A program made the position numbers and the translations under genes. Shown in pieces: positions 43,250 to 51,734 of a DNA stretch of 64,000 nt (its first letter is position 1; the number at the start of each line of letters is the position of its first letter). Source of the DNA: JAFGGT01 sp036733165 (GTDB lineage Archaea > Methanobacteriota_B > Thermococci > Methanofastidiosales > NM3). The stretch lies in NCBI GenBank assembly GCA_036733165.1, contig DAINBB010000002.1, forward strand, positions 56,634-120,633. The letters run 5' to 3'. The notes under the pieces were generated by a model that saw only the letters and a program-made list of their open reading frames with translations, had not been told where the DNA came from and did no database searches.

Positions 43250-44482
43250 TTACATCCACCTGTTGAGCGTATTTTGGGATAGCATCATCGAAATTTTGTA
43301 CATCGTGCTTCTTGGAATGTCAATCTCAGAACATGCGGCATCGACGGCCTCTGCCTCGCTTTCAAATTTGTCCACCAGCGTGGCCCCTCCGACGCCCCTT
43401 CTCATCTCTCCGGAACCGAATGGCACAGAGCTTCCGGGCCTTGGCGAAAACAGAACGAGGCATGCCGCCTGAACACCTTCCCGCACAAGGAGTTCACAGG
43501 CTCCCAGCCTGCTGGAATAATAGGAACCCCCTTCTCTCATGGCCTGGTCGGAGACGCCGCTATACGTCTCGTGCTCATGAACGTACAACGGCTCCTTCTC
43601 ACCCGTTGTCCATATGCTGTCGGGGAGCCATCTTTCGACGATCTCGAACTGCCATGGCTTGCCGAAGGCCAGGACGACATAGTCGTTGCCTAGATAGTTG
43701 TTATGGTATAGGGAGGTCTCGTTCATCACTGGAAGGTGTTTCACCTTGTCTATGAGATGCCTTGAACAGACGGAATAGACCGTTGTCTTTGCCCATCTGG
43801 AGGGCATTGGCCTCTGCGGCTTTCCGAGGTTCCCGGTGGCGATGAGCCTTGATATGTAATCTATCTCTGCATTGTTCTCGTAGGCCTTGACTATGGCCTG
43901 TTCGTAGCCCAATCCCATCTCCATGGCCTCTATGATGAAGAGCGGTATCTCGGGGTCACCAAAGACCTCGAGCGTGCTCAGCGGCCCGATATTTCCAAAG
44001 GCCCTCTCCACGCCGCTGAAAAAGAATTTGTCCCTTGACGGTTCAGAGAGCTCCGCCTCCACACCCATGGGGGTCTGGGATATTACCATCTTCTTGAATC
44101 CTTCATCGATCTCGATGGGTACGCTGCTGCCGACATATGGGCTGAAGATGTTGGAGAGCCTGTAGAATACATGCTCCCGGCCGTCCTCGAATCTGACGTT
44201 CGGAGAATAGTCGTTGCTCAATACCGAGGCGTATATGGTGTCGTTCGGATAACGCTCCCACCCGATGTTGAGACCATTGGACTTCCCGCTGATGATATCC
44301 CTTGAGATCACGCCATCCTCGAATTTAAGCTCGATGGAAGACAGCACGGGGCATGGCGAGATGCCACACATGGACCTTCCCTTGCACACGACACACTTAT
44401 TGCGCGATATTCCGTTGGAAGGGCCGGTGTCAAGTTCCACGCTACAGACCTCATGCTCCTCTATCGTTATCTTGGATGACAT
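43250..44482 (-). CDS. Nre-family DNA repair protein
   Basis: 410 residues. An N-terminal zinc-binding cluster ('NKCVVCKGRSMCGISPCPVL') and the family core are recognisable ('FGNIGPLSTLEVFGDPEIPLF', 'MPSRWAKTTVYSVC', 'SLYHNNYLGNDYVVLAFGKPW'). The C-terminal 'QNTLNRWM' corresponds to the PCNA-interacting motif of NreA/NreB. In haloarchaea Nre proteins help repair mitomycin-type DNA damage. Minus strand, tail-to-tail with the antiporter. Confidence 0.88.
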   Translation of the reverse strand: MSSKITIEEHEVCSVELDTGPSNGISRNKCVVCKGRSMCGISPCPVLSSIELKFEDGVISRDIISGKSNGLNIGWERYPNDTIYASVLSNDYSPNVRFEDGREHVFYRLSNIFSPYVGSSVPIEIDEGFKKMVISQTPMGVEAELSEPSRDKFFFSGVERAFGNIGPLSTLEVFGDPEIPLFIIEAMEMGLGYEQAIVKAYENNAEIDYISRLIATGNLGKPQRPMPSRWAKTTVYSVCSRHLIDKVKHLPVMNETSLYHNNYLGNDYVVLAFGKPWQFEIVERWLPDSIWTTGEKEPLYVHEHETYSGVSDQAMREGGSYYSSRLGACELLVREGVQAACLVLFSPRPGSSVPFGSGEMRRGVGGATLVDKFESEAEAVDAACSEIDIPRSTMYKISMMLSQNTLNRWM

Positions 44483-44550
44483 ATCTTGGAATAGCTATTC
44501 TCCATTAAAAGATTTATCTTAATTGAATATTTGAGAATGATTAAAAACGC

Positions 44551-44558
44551 TTTTATAT
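44551..44558 (+). promoter_or_regulatory. TATA box upstream of the 152-residue gene / endonuclease IV operon
   Basis: TTTTATAT about 52 nt before ATG 44607. Predicted leader about 24 nt with a proper AGGAG, unlike the leaderless genes. Confidence 0.45.
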
Positions 44559-44606
44559 GACGAGATTACAATAAATTATTGGCCTTACATAGCAGGAGAA
44601 TCATCC

Positions 44607-45065
44607 ATGAGAAGAAAGAAGTTCAAGAAACATGAGATATGTCTATTGATCGATGCCATCATCCATGACGAGCATGCCGTTGAAGTTATCTACGACGGCG
44701 CCAGAGCGCCCTGGGCCCTGAAGTACCTGAAGGATGATGACGACAAGGCGGTCGGCATAACATTACTCTTCGAGAGGCTGTACATGGCAAATCATCTGGC
44801 CATGGACTATGATGAGAGGGCTGGGTGGAAGTCATCGCCCTTCGAGATCCCCATGATAGACATGAGGTATCTCCTTGACAGTACGGAGTGGAGGCAACTG
44901 GAGGGCCTTGAGCTCTTGCAGCTCCTTTTGGACCTGAAGGACGCCCTGTTCAGCGAGAACAACATCTTCTGCTTTGCCAGCGACAACGACCTGGAGCAGC
45001 TGAACGCGCTCATTATATACTATTACTCAAAGTACCTTAGGGAGTATATTGATAAAAATGGTTGA
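44607..45065 (+). CDS. Unknown 152-residue acidic protein, coupled to endonuclease IV
   Basis: I do not recognise a family. The protein begins with a basic stretch (MRRKKFKKHE). It is otherwise acidic and helical, rich in Leu, Asp and Tyr, with 'LLQLLLDLKDALFSENNIF' as the clearest amphipathic segment, and has no membrane helix or metal motif. AGGAG (44594-44598) is 8 nt before ATG 44607. It overlaps the endonuclease IV frame by 8-17 nt, so the two are translationally coupled and a DNA-repair accessory role is a reasonable guess. Confidence 0.65.
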   Translation: MRRKKFKKHEICLLIDAIIHDEHAVEVIYDGARAPWALKYLKDDDDKAVGITLLFERLYMANHLAMDYDERAGWKSSPFEIPMIDMRYLLDSTEWRQLEGLELLQLLLDLKDALFSENNIFCFASDNDLEQLNALIIYYYSKYLREYIDKNG

Positions 45066-45912
45066 TGCCCCCAGGATAGGCGCCCATGTCTCGATTTCGG
45101 GGGGCGTGGGCAATGCCATCGGAAGACAGAAGGATGTGGGAGGCAACTGCGGTCAGATATTCGTGTCTTCCCCGCGGTCCTGGACCGTGAAGGACCAACC
45201 CGGAGAGGAGATCGAGAGATTCAAGAGGCTTCGTGAGGAAGAGGGCCAGATACCCTACGCCGCGCATGCAAAATATCTTGTGAATCTGGGTTCCCCCAAC
45301 GGCAGGACCCGGGGCAACTCGATCGAGGCGCTTCAGAAAGAGATGGACGTGGCGTCGTCCCTTGGGATAGAGTACGTGGTCTTCCATCCGGGCGCCCATA
45401 CTGGCGGCGTAGACAGGAATGATGGCATGAGGAATGTTTCCCAGGCCTTAGAAGGCCTTGAGATACACAAAGGACTGAGGCTTCTTTTGGAGAACACGTC
45501 TGGTCGCGGCAACACTCTGGGCAGGAACTTCGCCGAACTCAGGACAATGATAGAGGGCTCGGGACAGGGCTTTGAGAGGCTGGGTGTGTGTTTTGATACA
45601 TGTCATGGCTTTTGCGCCGGTTATCCTATTCATGAATCAGATGGCTTGGACTCAACGCTGCGGGAGCTTGAGGGTGAGATAGGCCGGAAGAATCTGCACC
45701 TCGTACATCTCAACGATTCGAAACACCCTTTCGGGTCAACCCTTCATGAGCATCAGGACATCGGCATGGGGCACATAGGAGAAGAAGCGTTCAGGAGAAT
45801 GTTGGGACATGAGATGTTTAGAAGCGTGCCAATGGTCCTGGAAACTCCGGAATCCCCGGAAAGGGGATACAGGTGGAACATATCGAAGGTAAGGAAGCTG
45901 ATGGGCCTTTGA
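45049..45912 (+). CDS. nfo: Endonuclease IV (AP endonuclease)
   Basis: 287 residues, the usual length. TIM-barrel metal site residues appear in order: 'GAHVSISGG', 'AHAKYLVNLGSP', 'FHPGAHTGG', 'LLLENTSGRGNTLG', 'GVCFDTCHGFCAGY', 'HLVHLNDSKHPFGS', 'HEHQDIGMGHIGEEAF' and 'MVLETPES'. It cuts abasic sites in base-excision repair. AGGGAG (45039-45044) gives good spacing to TTG 45049; ATG 45058 is an alternative start. Confidence 0.95.
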   Translation: MIKMVDAPRIGAHVSISGGVGNAIGRQKDVGGNCGQIFVSSPRSWTVKDQPGEEIERFKRLREEEGQIPYAAHAKYLVNLGSPNGRTRGNSIEALQKEMDVASSLGIEYVVFHPGAHTGGVDRNDGMRNVSQALEGLEIHKGLRLLLENTSGRGNTLGRNFAELRTMIEGSGQGFERLGVCFDTCHGFCAGYPIHESDGLDSTLRELEGEIGRKNLHLVHLNDSKHPFGSTLHEHQDIGMGHIGEEAFRRMLGHEMFRSVPMVLETPESPERGYRWNISKVRKLMGL

Positions 45913-45990
45913 CGGCAACAGTTTCTTAACTGCCGGCACGTAACCTGTATAATATCAAGGGAGATTGCCACTAGGCAGGAAGCGACGACA

Positions 45991-46443
45991 ATGACTTTGA
46001 ATGTGGAGCAGATAAATTTGGATAAACAAGAGTTCCTCTCTTTCTTGGAGGGGACGTTGGCACCTCTTGACCAGTTAAGGGACAACACGGACGTCCTGAT
46101 ACTTCCAGAAGAAACGGATAGGGGCGCAAAACTGAATCCGAACACAGTGGACATCTGCACCAGACTTATATCAAGGGGCGTCTCAGCCAAGATGCTTGCC
46201 GGGGATACTTTCGAGGTCTCCTCCGAGAGGGACGGCATCAAGACCCTTCCAACACTTTACACGCTGAATCATGAGAAGGACGATGTCATAACGGCGGTCC
46301 TGGGCGAGTGGATACTGAAGAACACGCCCGAGGACTTCGAGATAGTGTTCAGTTTCATCGTTGAGGAGAAGGGAGCCTTTCTCAAGAACTCCATTTCTGG
46401 AACATTGGACGAAATTGCCATGATATTGGCCGATGAACCCTGA
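45991..46443 (+). CDS. Unknown 150-residue protein
   Basis: I do not recognise a family. The sequence alternates strands and helices, with an acidic 'LILPEETDRGAKLNPNTVDICTRLI' middle and an acidic C-terminal helix. There is no signal peptide, membrane helix, cysteine cluster or known catalytic motif. ATG 45991 is preceded by a modest AGGA. It is 78 nt after endonuclease IV on the same strand and ends before a hairpin (46508-46525). Confidence 0.55.
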   Translation: MTLNVEQINLDKQEFLSFLEGTLAPLDQLRDNTDVLILPEETDRGAKLNPNTVDICTRLISRGVSAKMLAGDTFEVSSERDGIKTLPTLYTLNHEKDDVITAVLGEWILKNTPEDFEIVFSFIVEEKGAFLKNSISGTLDEIAMILADEP

Positions 46444-46507
46444 ATATGACCCACGGATAGGGCTTCTTGTGGAATTAGAAACTGTTATATCGAATCTTTT
46501 ATGTCAG

Positions 46508-46525
46508 GGCATTTGTTGAAATGCC
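46508..46525 (+). terminator. Hairpin with short T-run
   Basis: GGCATTT/AAATGCC 7-bp stem with a GTTG loop, followed by TTTTC on the plus strand, 64 nt after the stop of the 150-residue gene. It also separates that gene from the convergent S10 gene. Confidence 0.4.
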
Positions 46526-46568
46526 TTTTCAAAATAGAATTATAAAATAAAGAAAAGGTAGAGCAAGT

Positions 46569-46877
46569 TCAAGATACTAGCTCTATCTCAATACTCACGC
46601 CTTCGGGTACCCTTACCCTCATGACCTGCTTCATTGCTCTTTCTTCGGCATCTACTTCAATGAGTCTCTTGTGGATTCTCATTTCCCAACGCTCCCAGGT
46701 AGCCGTGCCCTCTCCGTCTGGGGACTTCCTCACAGGAACCCTCAGCTTCTTCGTCGGCAGCGGGATCGGACCGGCCATGTTCACTCCGGTCCTCTCGGCG
46801 ATCTTCTTCACCTGGTCGCAAACTTCGTCAAGTTTTTCTGGGTGGGTGCCTGCGAGTCTTATACGTGCTCTTTGCAT
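46569..46877 (-). CDS. rps10: Ribosomal protein S10 (uS10)
   Basis: 102 residues, the archaeal S10 length. 'QRARIRLAGTHPEKLDEVC', 'GVNMAGPIPLPTKKLRVPVRKSPDGEGTATWERWEMRIHKRLIEV' and 'VRVPEGVSIEIEL' are the diagnostic stretches. It lies 28 nt downstream of the EF-1alpha gene on the same strand, the conserved tail of the archaeal str operon; S12, S7 and EF-2 are not adjacent here. Confidence 0.98.
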   Translation of the reverse strand: MQRARIRLAGTHPEKLDEVCDQVKKIAERTGVNMAGPIPLPTKKLRVPVRKSPDGEGTATWERWEMRIHKRLIEVDAEERAMKQVMRVRVPEGVSIEIELVS

Positions 46878-46905
46878 TGCTATACCCCCCGGTTAGGCCA
46901 GTGGT

Positions 46906-48204
46906 CTATTGCTGGCCGCCTTTGTGTATAGCGATGCACATACCTGCAGCAACTGTCGTACCCATGTCACGGATGGCGAATCTTCCCATTTCTGGGATTT
47001 CCTTGTAGTTCTCAAGCACCATTGGCTTTGTTGGCCTAAGCTCTACGATGGCAGCGTCACCGGACTTCAGGAACTTGGGGTTCTCCTCTGCGACACCGCC
47101 GGTCTTCTTGTCAAGCTTTGCGACAAGCTGTTCGAATGTACAGGCTATCTGTGCGGTGTAGCAGTGGAACACGGGCGTGTAACCTGCTGTTATGGCAGTA
47201 GGGTGCGTAAGCACTGCGATCTGGGCCCTGAAGGTGTCCTTGGGGGTGATGACTGACGGGGGCTTGCTGACGTCACCGACTACGTCTCCTCTCCTTATGT
47301 CCTTCTTTCCTATGCCCCTGACGTTGAAGCCCACGTTGTCTCCGGGCTCGGCCGTCTTGAGCTGTTCGTGGTGCATTTCAATGGTCTTGACCTCGCCAGT
47401 GACCGGCTTTCCGAGGATCGTTGAGGCGGGTTCGAATATGACCTTCTCTCCAACCTTCAGAACACCTGTCTCTACCCTTCCTACTGGAACGGTACCGACA
47501 CCGGTTATGGTGAAGACATCCTGCACTGGAAGCCTGAGGGGTTTGTCCACCGGCTTCTTTGGCTCTGACAGTTCATCTATTGCCTGCAGTAGGGTCTTTC
47601 CCTTGTACCAGCCCATGTTGGGTGAACTGTTGGTAAGGTTGTCACCCTCGAAAGCGGATATTGGTATAAATGGTGTCTCATCAGGCTTGAATCCGACGAC
47701 CCTGATAAGCTTTCCAACAGCGTCCTTCATCTCATTGTACTTCTCTTCCTTGTAGTTGACTACATCCATCTTGTTGATGGCCACTATCAACTGGGTGATA
47801 CCCAATGTCCTAGCGAGGAAGACGTGTTCCTTCGTCTGTGGCATGATACCGTCATTGGCGGCGACGATCAAAACGGCCGCGTCTGCCTGTGAGGCTCCGG
47901 TGATCATATTCTTGACGAAGTCCCTGTGTCCTGGACAGTCCACAATGGTGACGTACTTTGAGTCCGTCTCGAACTTCTTGTGGGCCAAGTCAATGGTCAC
48001 TCCTCTCTCACGCTCCTCCTTGAGATTGTCCATGACCCATGCGAACTTGAAGGTCTTTCCCTTCTCTCCCATGTCCTCGAACTTCTTGATGACGGCTTCT
48101 CGGATGTCGCCATGCTGTAAAAGCATCTGCCCGATCGTTGTAGATTTACCGTGGTCTACATGACCTATAAAAGCTACGTTTAAATGTGGTTTCTCTTTAG
48201 CCAT
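46906..48204 (-). CDS. tuf: Elongation factor 1-alpha (aEF1A)
   Basis: 432 residues. G motifs are intact: 'GHVDHGKST', 'RGVTID', 'DCPGHRDF', 'NKMD' and 'ISAFEG'. Domains II ('VFTITGVGTVPVGRVETG') and III follow. It delivers aminoacyl-tRNA to the ribosome. The promoter and translation signals are strong: TATA-like AATTTAAAAA (48251-48260) and a full AGGAGG (48214-48219) 9 nt before ATG 48204. This contrasts with the leaderless genes around it. Confidence 0.99.
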   Translation of the reverse strand: MAKEKPHLNVAFIGHVDHGKSTTIGQMLLQHGDIREAVIKKFEDMGEKGKTFKFAWVMDNLKEERERGVTIDLAHKKFETDSKYVTIVDCPGHRDFVKNMITGASQADAAVLIVAANDGIMPQTKEHVFLARTLGITQLIVAINKMDVVNYKEEKYNEMKDAVGKLIRVVGFKPDETPFIPISAFEGDNLTNSSPNMGWYKGKTLLQAIDELSEPKKPVDKPLRLPVQDVFTITGVGTVPVGRVETGVLKVGEKVIFEPASTILGKPVTGEVKTIEMHHEQLKTAEPGDNVGFNVRGIGKKDIRRGDVVGDVSKPPSVITPKDTFRAQIAVLTHPTAITAGYTPVFHCYTAQIACTFEQLVAKLDKKTGGVAEENPKFLKSGDAAIVELRPTKPMVLENYKEIPEMGRFAIRDMGTTVAAGMCIAIHKGGQQ

Positions 48205-48250
48205 TTACATACTCCTCCTAATATCGAGTAGTTCTCATTAAAGCTTGCGC

Positions 48251-48260
48251 TTTTTAAATT
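48251..48260 (-). promoter_or_regulatory. TATA box of the tuf-rps10 operon
   Basis: On the minus strand AATTTAAAAA, about 50 nt before the start codon. It leaves a leader of roughly 25 nt carrying AGGAGG. Confidence 0.5.
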
Positions 48261-48443
48261 TTTCTACCTCTACGATATCAACGAAATTATTAATCCCTAT
48301 GGATGGCTCATCTTATCGATATCGCAATGATACTTCTTGAAATCAATCCTTTTAAATATTTTATGTAGACTTTGAGGTGAAAAAGCCCGATTTCACTGTT
48401 AAATTAATATATAATAAAGCAACACGGATTTTTCACGGGAGAC

Positions 48444-49781
48444 ATGTCGGATAGATTTTTTAAATGTCACACCTCATGGAACATGATGTTGAGGCGCGTG
48501 TCTGTCATTGCGGTCCTTTCATTGTTGCTAATCTATTTCATCGGTAGTGTGGCCTCCACACCTGAGGAAGGATATGAGCTGTATGAGAAGACATCCTACG
48601 CTTGGCAGGACCCTGCCGATGAGGATGGCATCAATCTTTGTTATAGGTCCATCCTTCTTGCGCAGATGGACCTCTCTTTGGCCGATCCCGAACTGCAGTC
48701 GCTCGCGCTCGATTATTTTCATGAGATACTATCAAGGCAGACCGGGTCTGGGGAGATAATGCGCTACAGGGACGGGGGCACCGTGAATTCTAAGCTAATG
48801 ACGGGACTGGGAGCATGGGCGCTCTCTTTGGCCTATGCCTACACCGGCGACGATGCCTATGCCGAGGCCGCAAGGCTGGCTGCCGATTATCTCATCGTGG
48901 AGATGGACGAGTGGGAGGACACATATCCCTCCGAGTGTGATGATCCGAGGTGCGAACTGGCCAGGAACGGAGGCGACAACTCGTCTGCGCTGACATCATA
49001 TTGCTGGACAAGCCCGAACGACCTGGGCCTGGTGGCCTTGGGCATTGGTGCAGTGGTGTATTATGGGGCGGGGGGCGATGAATACTATGATTACTGCTGC
49101 AAGCTCGCCGATGCGCTCTATGACATGCAGCTCGCCGATGGCTCCTGGTATGACGGGTACGCATACACGATACCGAGCAGATGGGACCGCTCGACACACT
49201 ACGTGACCATGGCCATGATGGGCACTTGGATGGCATATAAGATAACGGGGGATGACAGATATTCTGATTCCTTGAGCGCGTCATGGGAATGGCTTGTGGA
49301 CATGCAGATTTCTTCAGGCGCGGTCTATGACATATGGGTCGACGACGAGAATCTCCAAAAGGCCCCGGAAAACGATGACAATCGTTACGACTTTCTTCAG
49401 GTGGATGGCGACACCAATGTCAAGGATTACTACAATTACGCCTTCAAGACCTTCCTTGGCGAGTTCTCATTCATACTCTCGGGCTCTTTCATGAACAATG
49501 TGGGTCTGGAATCGGACGGTTATGAGGTGACCAAGCAGTACTTGGACGAACGGATGGCCATATCGAACTGGTATCTTCTGTCCCTGACATTGGAGACGGA
49601 AGAACAGATTCTGCCCTATTGGGCTGTGGGATATGACGGCATCGGATCCGCCCTGTGCTCCTTGGGCGATGATGAGGGAAGCTCTTCTGGAGATGTCCTG
49701 AATTGGTGGCCCATGATGGCGGCGGTCCTGATCGCGGCGATGGTCTATATGTTCCTTAGGAGGAGAGGCAATGAGAATTAG
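48444..49781 (+). CDS. Exported alpha/alpha-toroid protein with C-terminal membrane anchor
   Basis: 445 residues. An N-terminal signal or anchor helix ('VSVIAVLSLLLIYFIGSVAS') is followed by repeated helix pairs ('LGAWALSLAYAYTGDDAYAEAA', 'LGLVALGIGAVVYYGAGGDEYY', 'VTMAMMGTWMAYKITGDDRYSDSL'), as in six-hairpin glycosidases and terpenoid-cyclase-like toroids. A C-terminal helix ('MMAAVLIAAMVYMFL') then precedes RRR. No catalytic acids can be assigned. A TATA box (48409-48416) lies about 31 nt before ATG 48444. It overlaps the next membrane protein by 11 nt, so they act together, perhaps on surface glycans. Confidence 0.65.
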   Translation: MSDRFFKCHTSWNMMLRRVSVIAVLSLLLIYFIGSVASTPEEGYELYEKTSYAWQDPADEDGINLCYRSILLAQMDLSLADPELQSLALDYFHEILSRQTGSGEIMRYRDGGTVNSKLMTGLGAWALSLAYAYTGDDAYAEAARLAADYLIVEMDEWEDTYPSECDDPRCELARNGGDNSSALTSYCWTSPNDLGLVALGIGAVVYYGAGGDEYYDYCCKLADALYDMQLADGSWYDGYAYTIPSRWDRSTHYVTMAMMGTWMAYKITGDDRYSDSLSASWEWLVDMQISSGAVYDIWVDDENLQKAPENDDNRYDFLQVDGDTNVKDYYNYAFKTFLGEFSFILSGSFMNNVGLESDGYEVTKQYLDERMAISNWYLLSLTLETEEQILPYWAVGYDGIGSALCSLGDDEGSSSGDVLNWWPMMAAVLIAAMVYMFLRRRGNEN

Positions 49782-51057
49782 CAATGAGAGGATCGCGCTT
49801 TTGGCAATATTCATCGCAGGCCTTGTCCTGAGACTGCTGATGATATATCCCTTCGGGCACCTTCTGGGAGAGGACACCTACTTCCACAGGGACCTTGTAC
49901 GATTCCTGCTCGACGGCGGCGGGGTGGCACAGTTCAATGTCGAGGACTGGGGAACCCTCCACCCGTACTTCCTTTCGCTTTCGGCCAAGCTGCAGTCATA
50001 TCCCTATGGTTTTCACTTGATACTTTACCCAATCGCAAAGGTCTTTGGTGAATCATCCTTCAGGTACGCCCCCTCTCTCCTGACCTCTTTCATCCCTGTC
50101 GCGATATATCTTTTCATGAAGGAGTTCAGCGGAAGGGGGGATATAGCACTGGCGGCCGCCGTCTTTTACACCGTGCCCAATGTCATTGCCTTTTCAGTTC
50201 TCCTTCTCCCGCAGTCGCTTGGCATGCTGATGCTGCCTCTGGCGCTGTGGCTCTATCTGAGGACGGAATACGGCGGGGTAGTTGGAGCATTGTTCTCTTT
50301 CGTTCACCCCTTCAGCTGCGTCGTGATAATGGTGGCAATGTTCACACTCTCGCTCTATAGGCATGAATATAGGAAGTTTGCCAAGGTGTTCACACTTTCC
50401 GCCATCGTTATCTCGATCTACGTCGCGATCACACTGACGATGTCCGACCCCGGCAGCACATTCTCGATGACATCGCCCAGATTCGTGTTTTACGGCGTTC
50501 AGAGATATGTCTCGGCATTCTCTGTGGCATTGCTTTTTCCGATAGGTCTCTTGTTCATGCGCGAGCGCAGGGAATGGTACCTTGTTGTGGGGGCGTTGCT
50601 CTTCGCATTTGCATCCTTTTTCCAGATATCCAATCTTCCGCCAGAGCGCATGTTCAACTTCCTCGCGTTCTTCCTGGCGTGCATTGCCGCATATATGGTG
50701 CGGGGATTCTGTAGCAGGGAAGGCAAGGCGGTGTTCATGGGTGCCCTGATAGTGGTCTCCATGACGGCATGCACCGACATATTCGGGCAGATCGGCCCGG
50801 CATATGTGGAAATCGCCTCATGGGAGTTCATCAATGAACAGACCATGGACGATGTGGTCGTCTGGGGTTGGGACAGGTACCCGCAGATATACACGACGGA
50901 AAGGAGCATCATACTAAGCCCGCATGAGGATATGGACTACATATGTCCGGAGTCCCATACCTTGGGCAAGGCCATAATAGAACAGTATATGCACTCCGAT
51001 TGGGTGGGTGTCATATACGACAATTACGTGCCTGTGATGGTGACATATGACAGATGA
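49771..51057 (+). CDS. GT-C-like integral membrane glycosyltransferase homologue
   Basis: 428 residues with about ten to eleven membrane helices and a short extracytoplasmic C-terminal domain. The first loop holds 'GEDTYFHRDLVRF', the acidic-aromatic pattern of GT-C enzymes such as STT3 and PMT, which use lipid-linked sugar donors on the outer face. A second acidic loop with 'NVEDWGTLHPYFLS' follows. The C-terminal soluble part (about 345-428) resembles the small domain that follows the helices in such enzymes. Assigned by pattern only; acceptor unknown. Coupled to the toroid protein gene. Confidence 0.6.
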   Translation: MRISNERIALLAIFIAGLVLRLLMIYPFGHLLGEDTYFHRDLVRFLLDGGGVAQFNVEDWGTLHPYFLSLSAKLQSYPYGFHLILYPIAKVFGESSFRYAPSLLTSFIPVAIYLFMKEFSGRGDIALAAAVFYTVPNVIAFSVLLLPQSLGMLMLPLALWLYLRTEYGGVVGALFSFVHPFSCVVIMVAMFTLSLYRHEYRKFAKVFTLSAIVISIYVAITLTMSDPGSTFSMTSPRFVFYGVQRYVSAFSVALLFPIGLLFMRERREWYLVVGALLFAFASFFQISNLPPERMFNFLAFFLACIAAYMVRGFCSREGKAVFMGALIVVSMTACTDIFGQIGPAYVEIASWEFINEQTMDDVVVWGWDRYPQIYTTERSIILSPHEDMDYICPESHTLGKAIIEQYMHSDWVGVIYDNYVPVMVTYDR

Positions 51058-51112
51058 TGGGGCATGTGGCGAACGAACAATCATTGCAATATATAAATAA
51101 TATAAAATAGGA

Positions 51113-51199
51113 TGGCGTCAGGGCAGGGATTTGAACCCTGGATCTCTTTCGAGAACCGGATTAGCAGTCCGGCGCCTTACCAGGCTGGGCCACCCTGAC
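51113..51199 (-). tRNA. tRNA-Ser (anticodon GCT)
   Basis: Class II tRNA on the minus strand. The acceptor stem GTCAGGG pairs with CCCTGAC, followed by discriminator G and an encoded CCA. The D arm contains AGCCTGGTAA. The anticodon stem CCGGA/TCCGG holds loop CTGCTAA with anticodon GCT. A long variable arm of about 15 nt follows, then the T arm CAGGG-TTCAAAT-CCCTG. It reads AGC/AGU serine codons. No intron. CTTTAAAG (about 51229-51236) upstream may be its TATA box. Confidence 0.97.
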
Positions 51200-51340
51200 A
51201 CATCAGCATTAGAAAGATATTGTCTGGACTTTAAAGTTTTTCTATTGCGTTCTTGATTTATGCGGTGCCATAACTGCCCGAACATGGCAAAATGGACTTC
51301 CACCAATATGTTTTTTAAAGATGTTTATCCTGTTAGTTCC

Positions 51341-51478
51341 ATGAAGGTCGAATCAAGGTCGACATTGGTGTTTTTGGCAGCCACCTTCATTCTTTACATA
51401 TACGACAGGGGTCTGCTTGCGCTCTTTGCCGTGGTCCTGGCACTGTTGTTGCTATTGTTGGACCTGGACTTTGACTAG
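51341..51478 (+). CDS. 45-residue small membrane protein
   Basis: A leucine-rich protein: 'KVESRSTLVFLAATFILYIYDRG' then 'LLALFAVVLALLLLLLDLDFD', two short membrane helices joined by a charged turn, with an acidic C-terminus. ATG 51341 is chosen because a TTTTTTAAAG element (51311-51320) lies about 25 nt upstream (leaderless spacing), whereas upstream in-frame starts would precede it. A second small membrane protein follows 19 nt later. Family unknown. Confidence 0.6.
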   Translation: MKVESRSTLVFLAATFILYIYDRGLLALFAVVLALLLLLLDLDFD

Positions 51479-51497
51479 ACGTGATTGGGGATTTTGC

Positions 51498-51734
51498 ATG
51501 ATAATTTTCGATTATGACATAAGGATAAATTACCTGCCCCTGTATCTGGCAGTACCTATATGGATAGTTCTCATAATAATAACAGGCTATCTCGTATGGT
51601 GGCTCATACATGGAACCTGGACAGCGATATTCTTCCTGATGGCGTCTTTGATGATGATAGTTGAGACGTGGGACCGGACCAGGCAGGAAAAGAGGGAAAA
51701 GATGTTTTCACTAAGAAAACTCGATCCCCTGTGA
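51498..51734 (+). CDS. 78-residue small membrane protein
   Basis: Two membrane helices ('LYLAVPIWIVLIIITGYLVWWLI' and 'TWTAIFFLMASLMMIVETW') are followed by a charged tail ('DRTRQEKREKMFSLRKLDPL'). GGGGAT (51487-51492) lies 5 nt before ATG 51498. It is probably co-transcribed with the 45-residue membrane protein. Its last 24 nt overlap, tail to tail, the end of the aldehyde dehydrogenase gene on the other strand. Function unknown. Confidence 0.65.
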   Translation: MIIFDYDIRINYLPLYLAVPIWIVLIIITGYLVWWLIHGTWTAIFFLMASLMMIVETWDRTRQEKREKMFSLRKLDPL

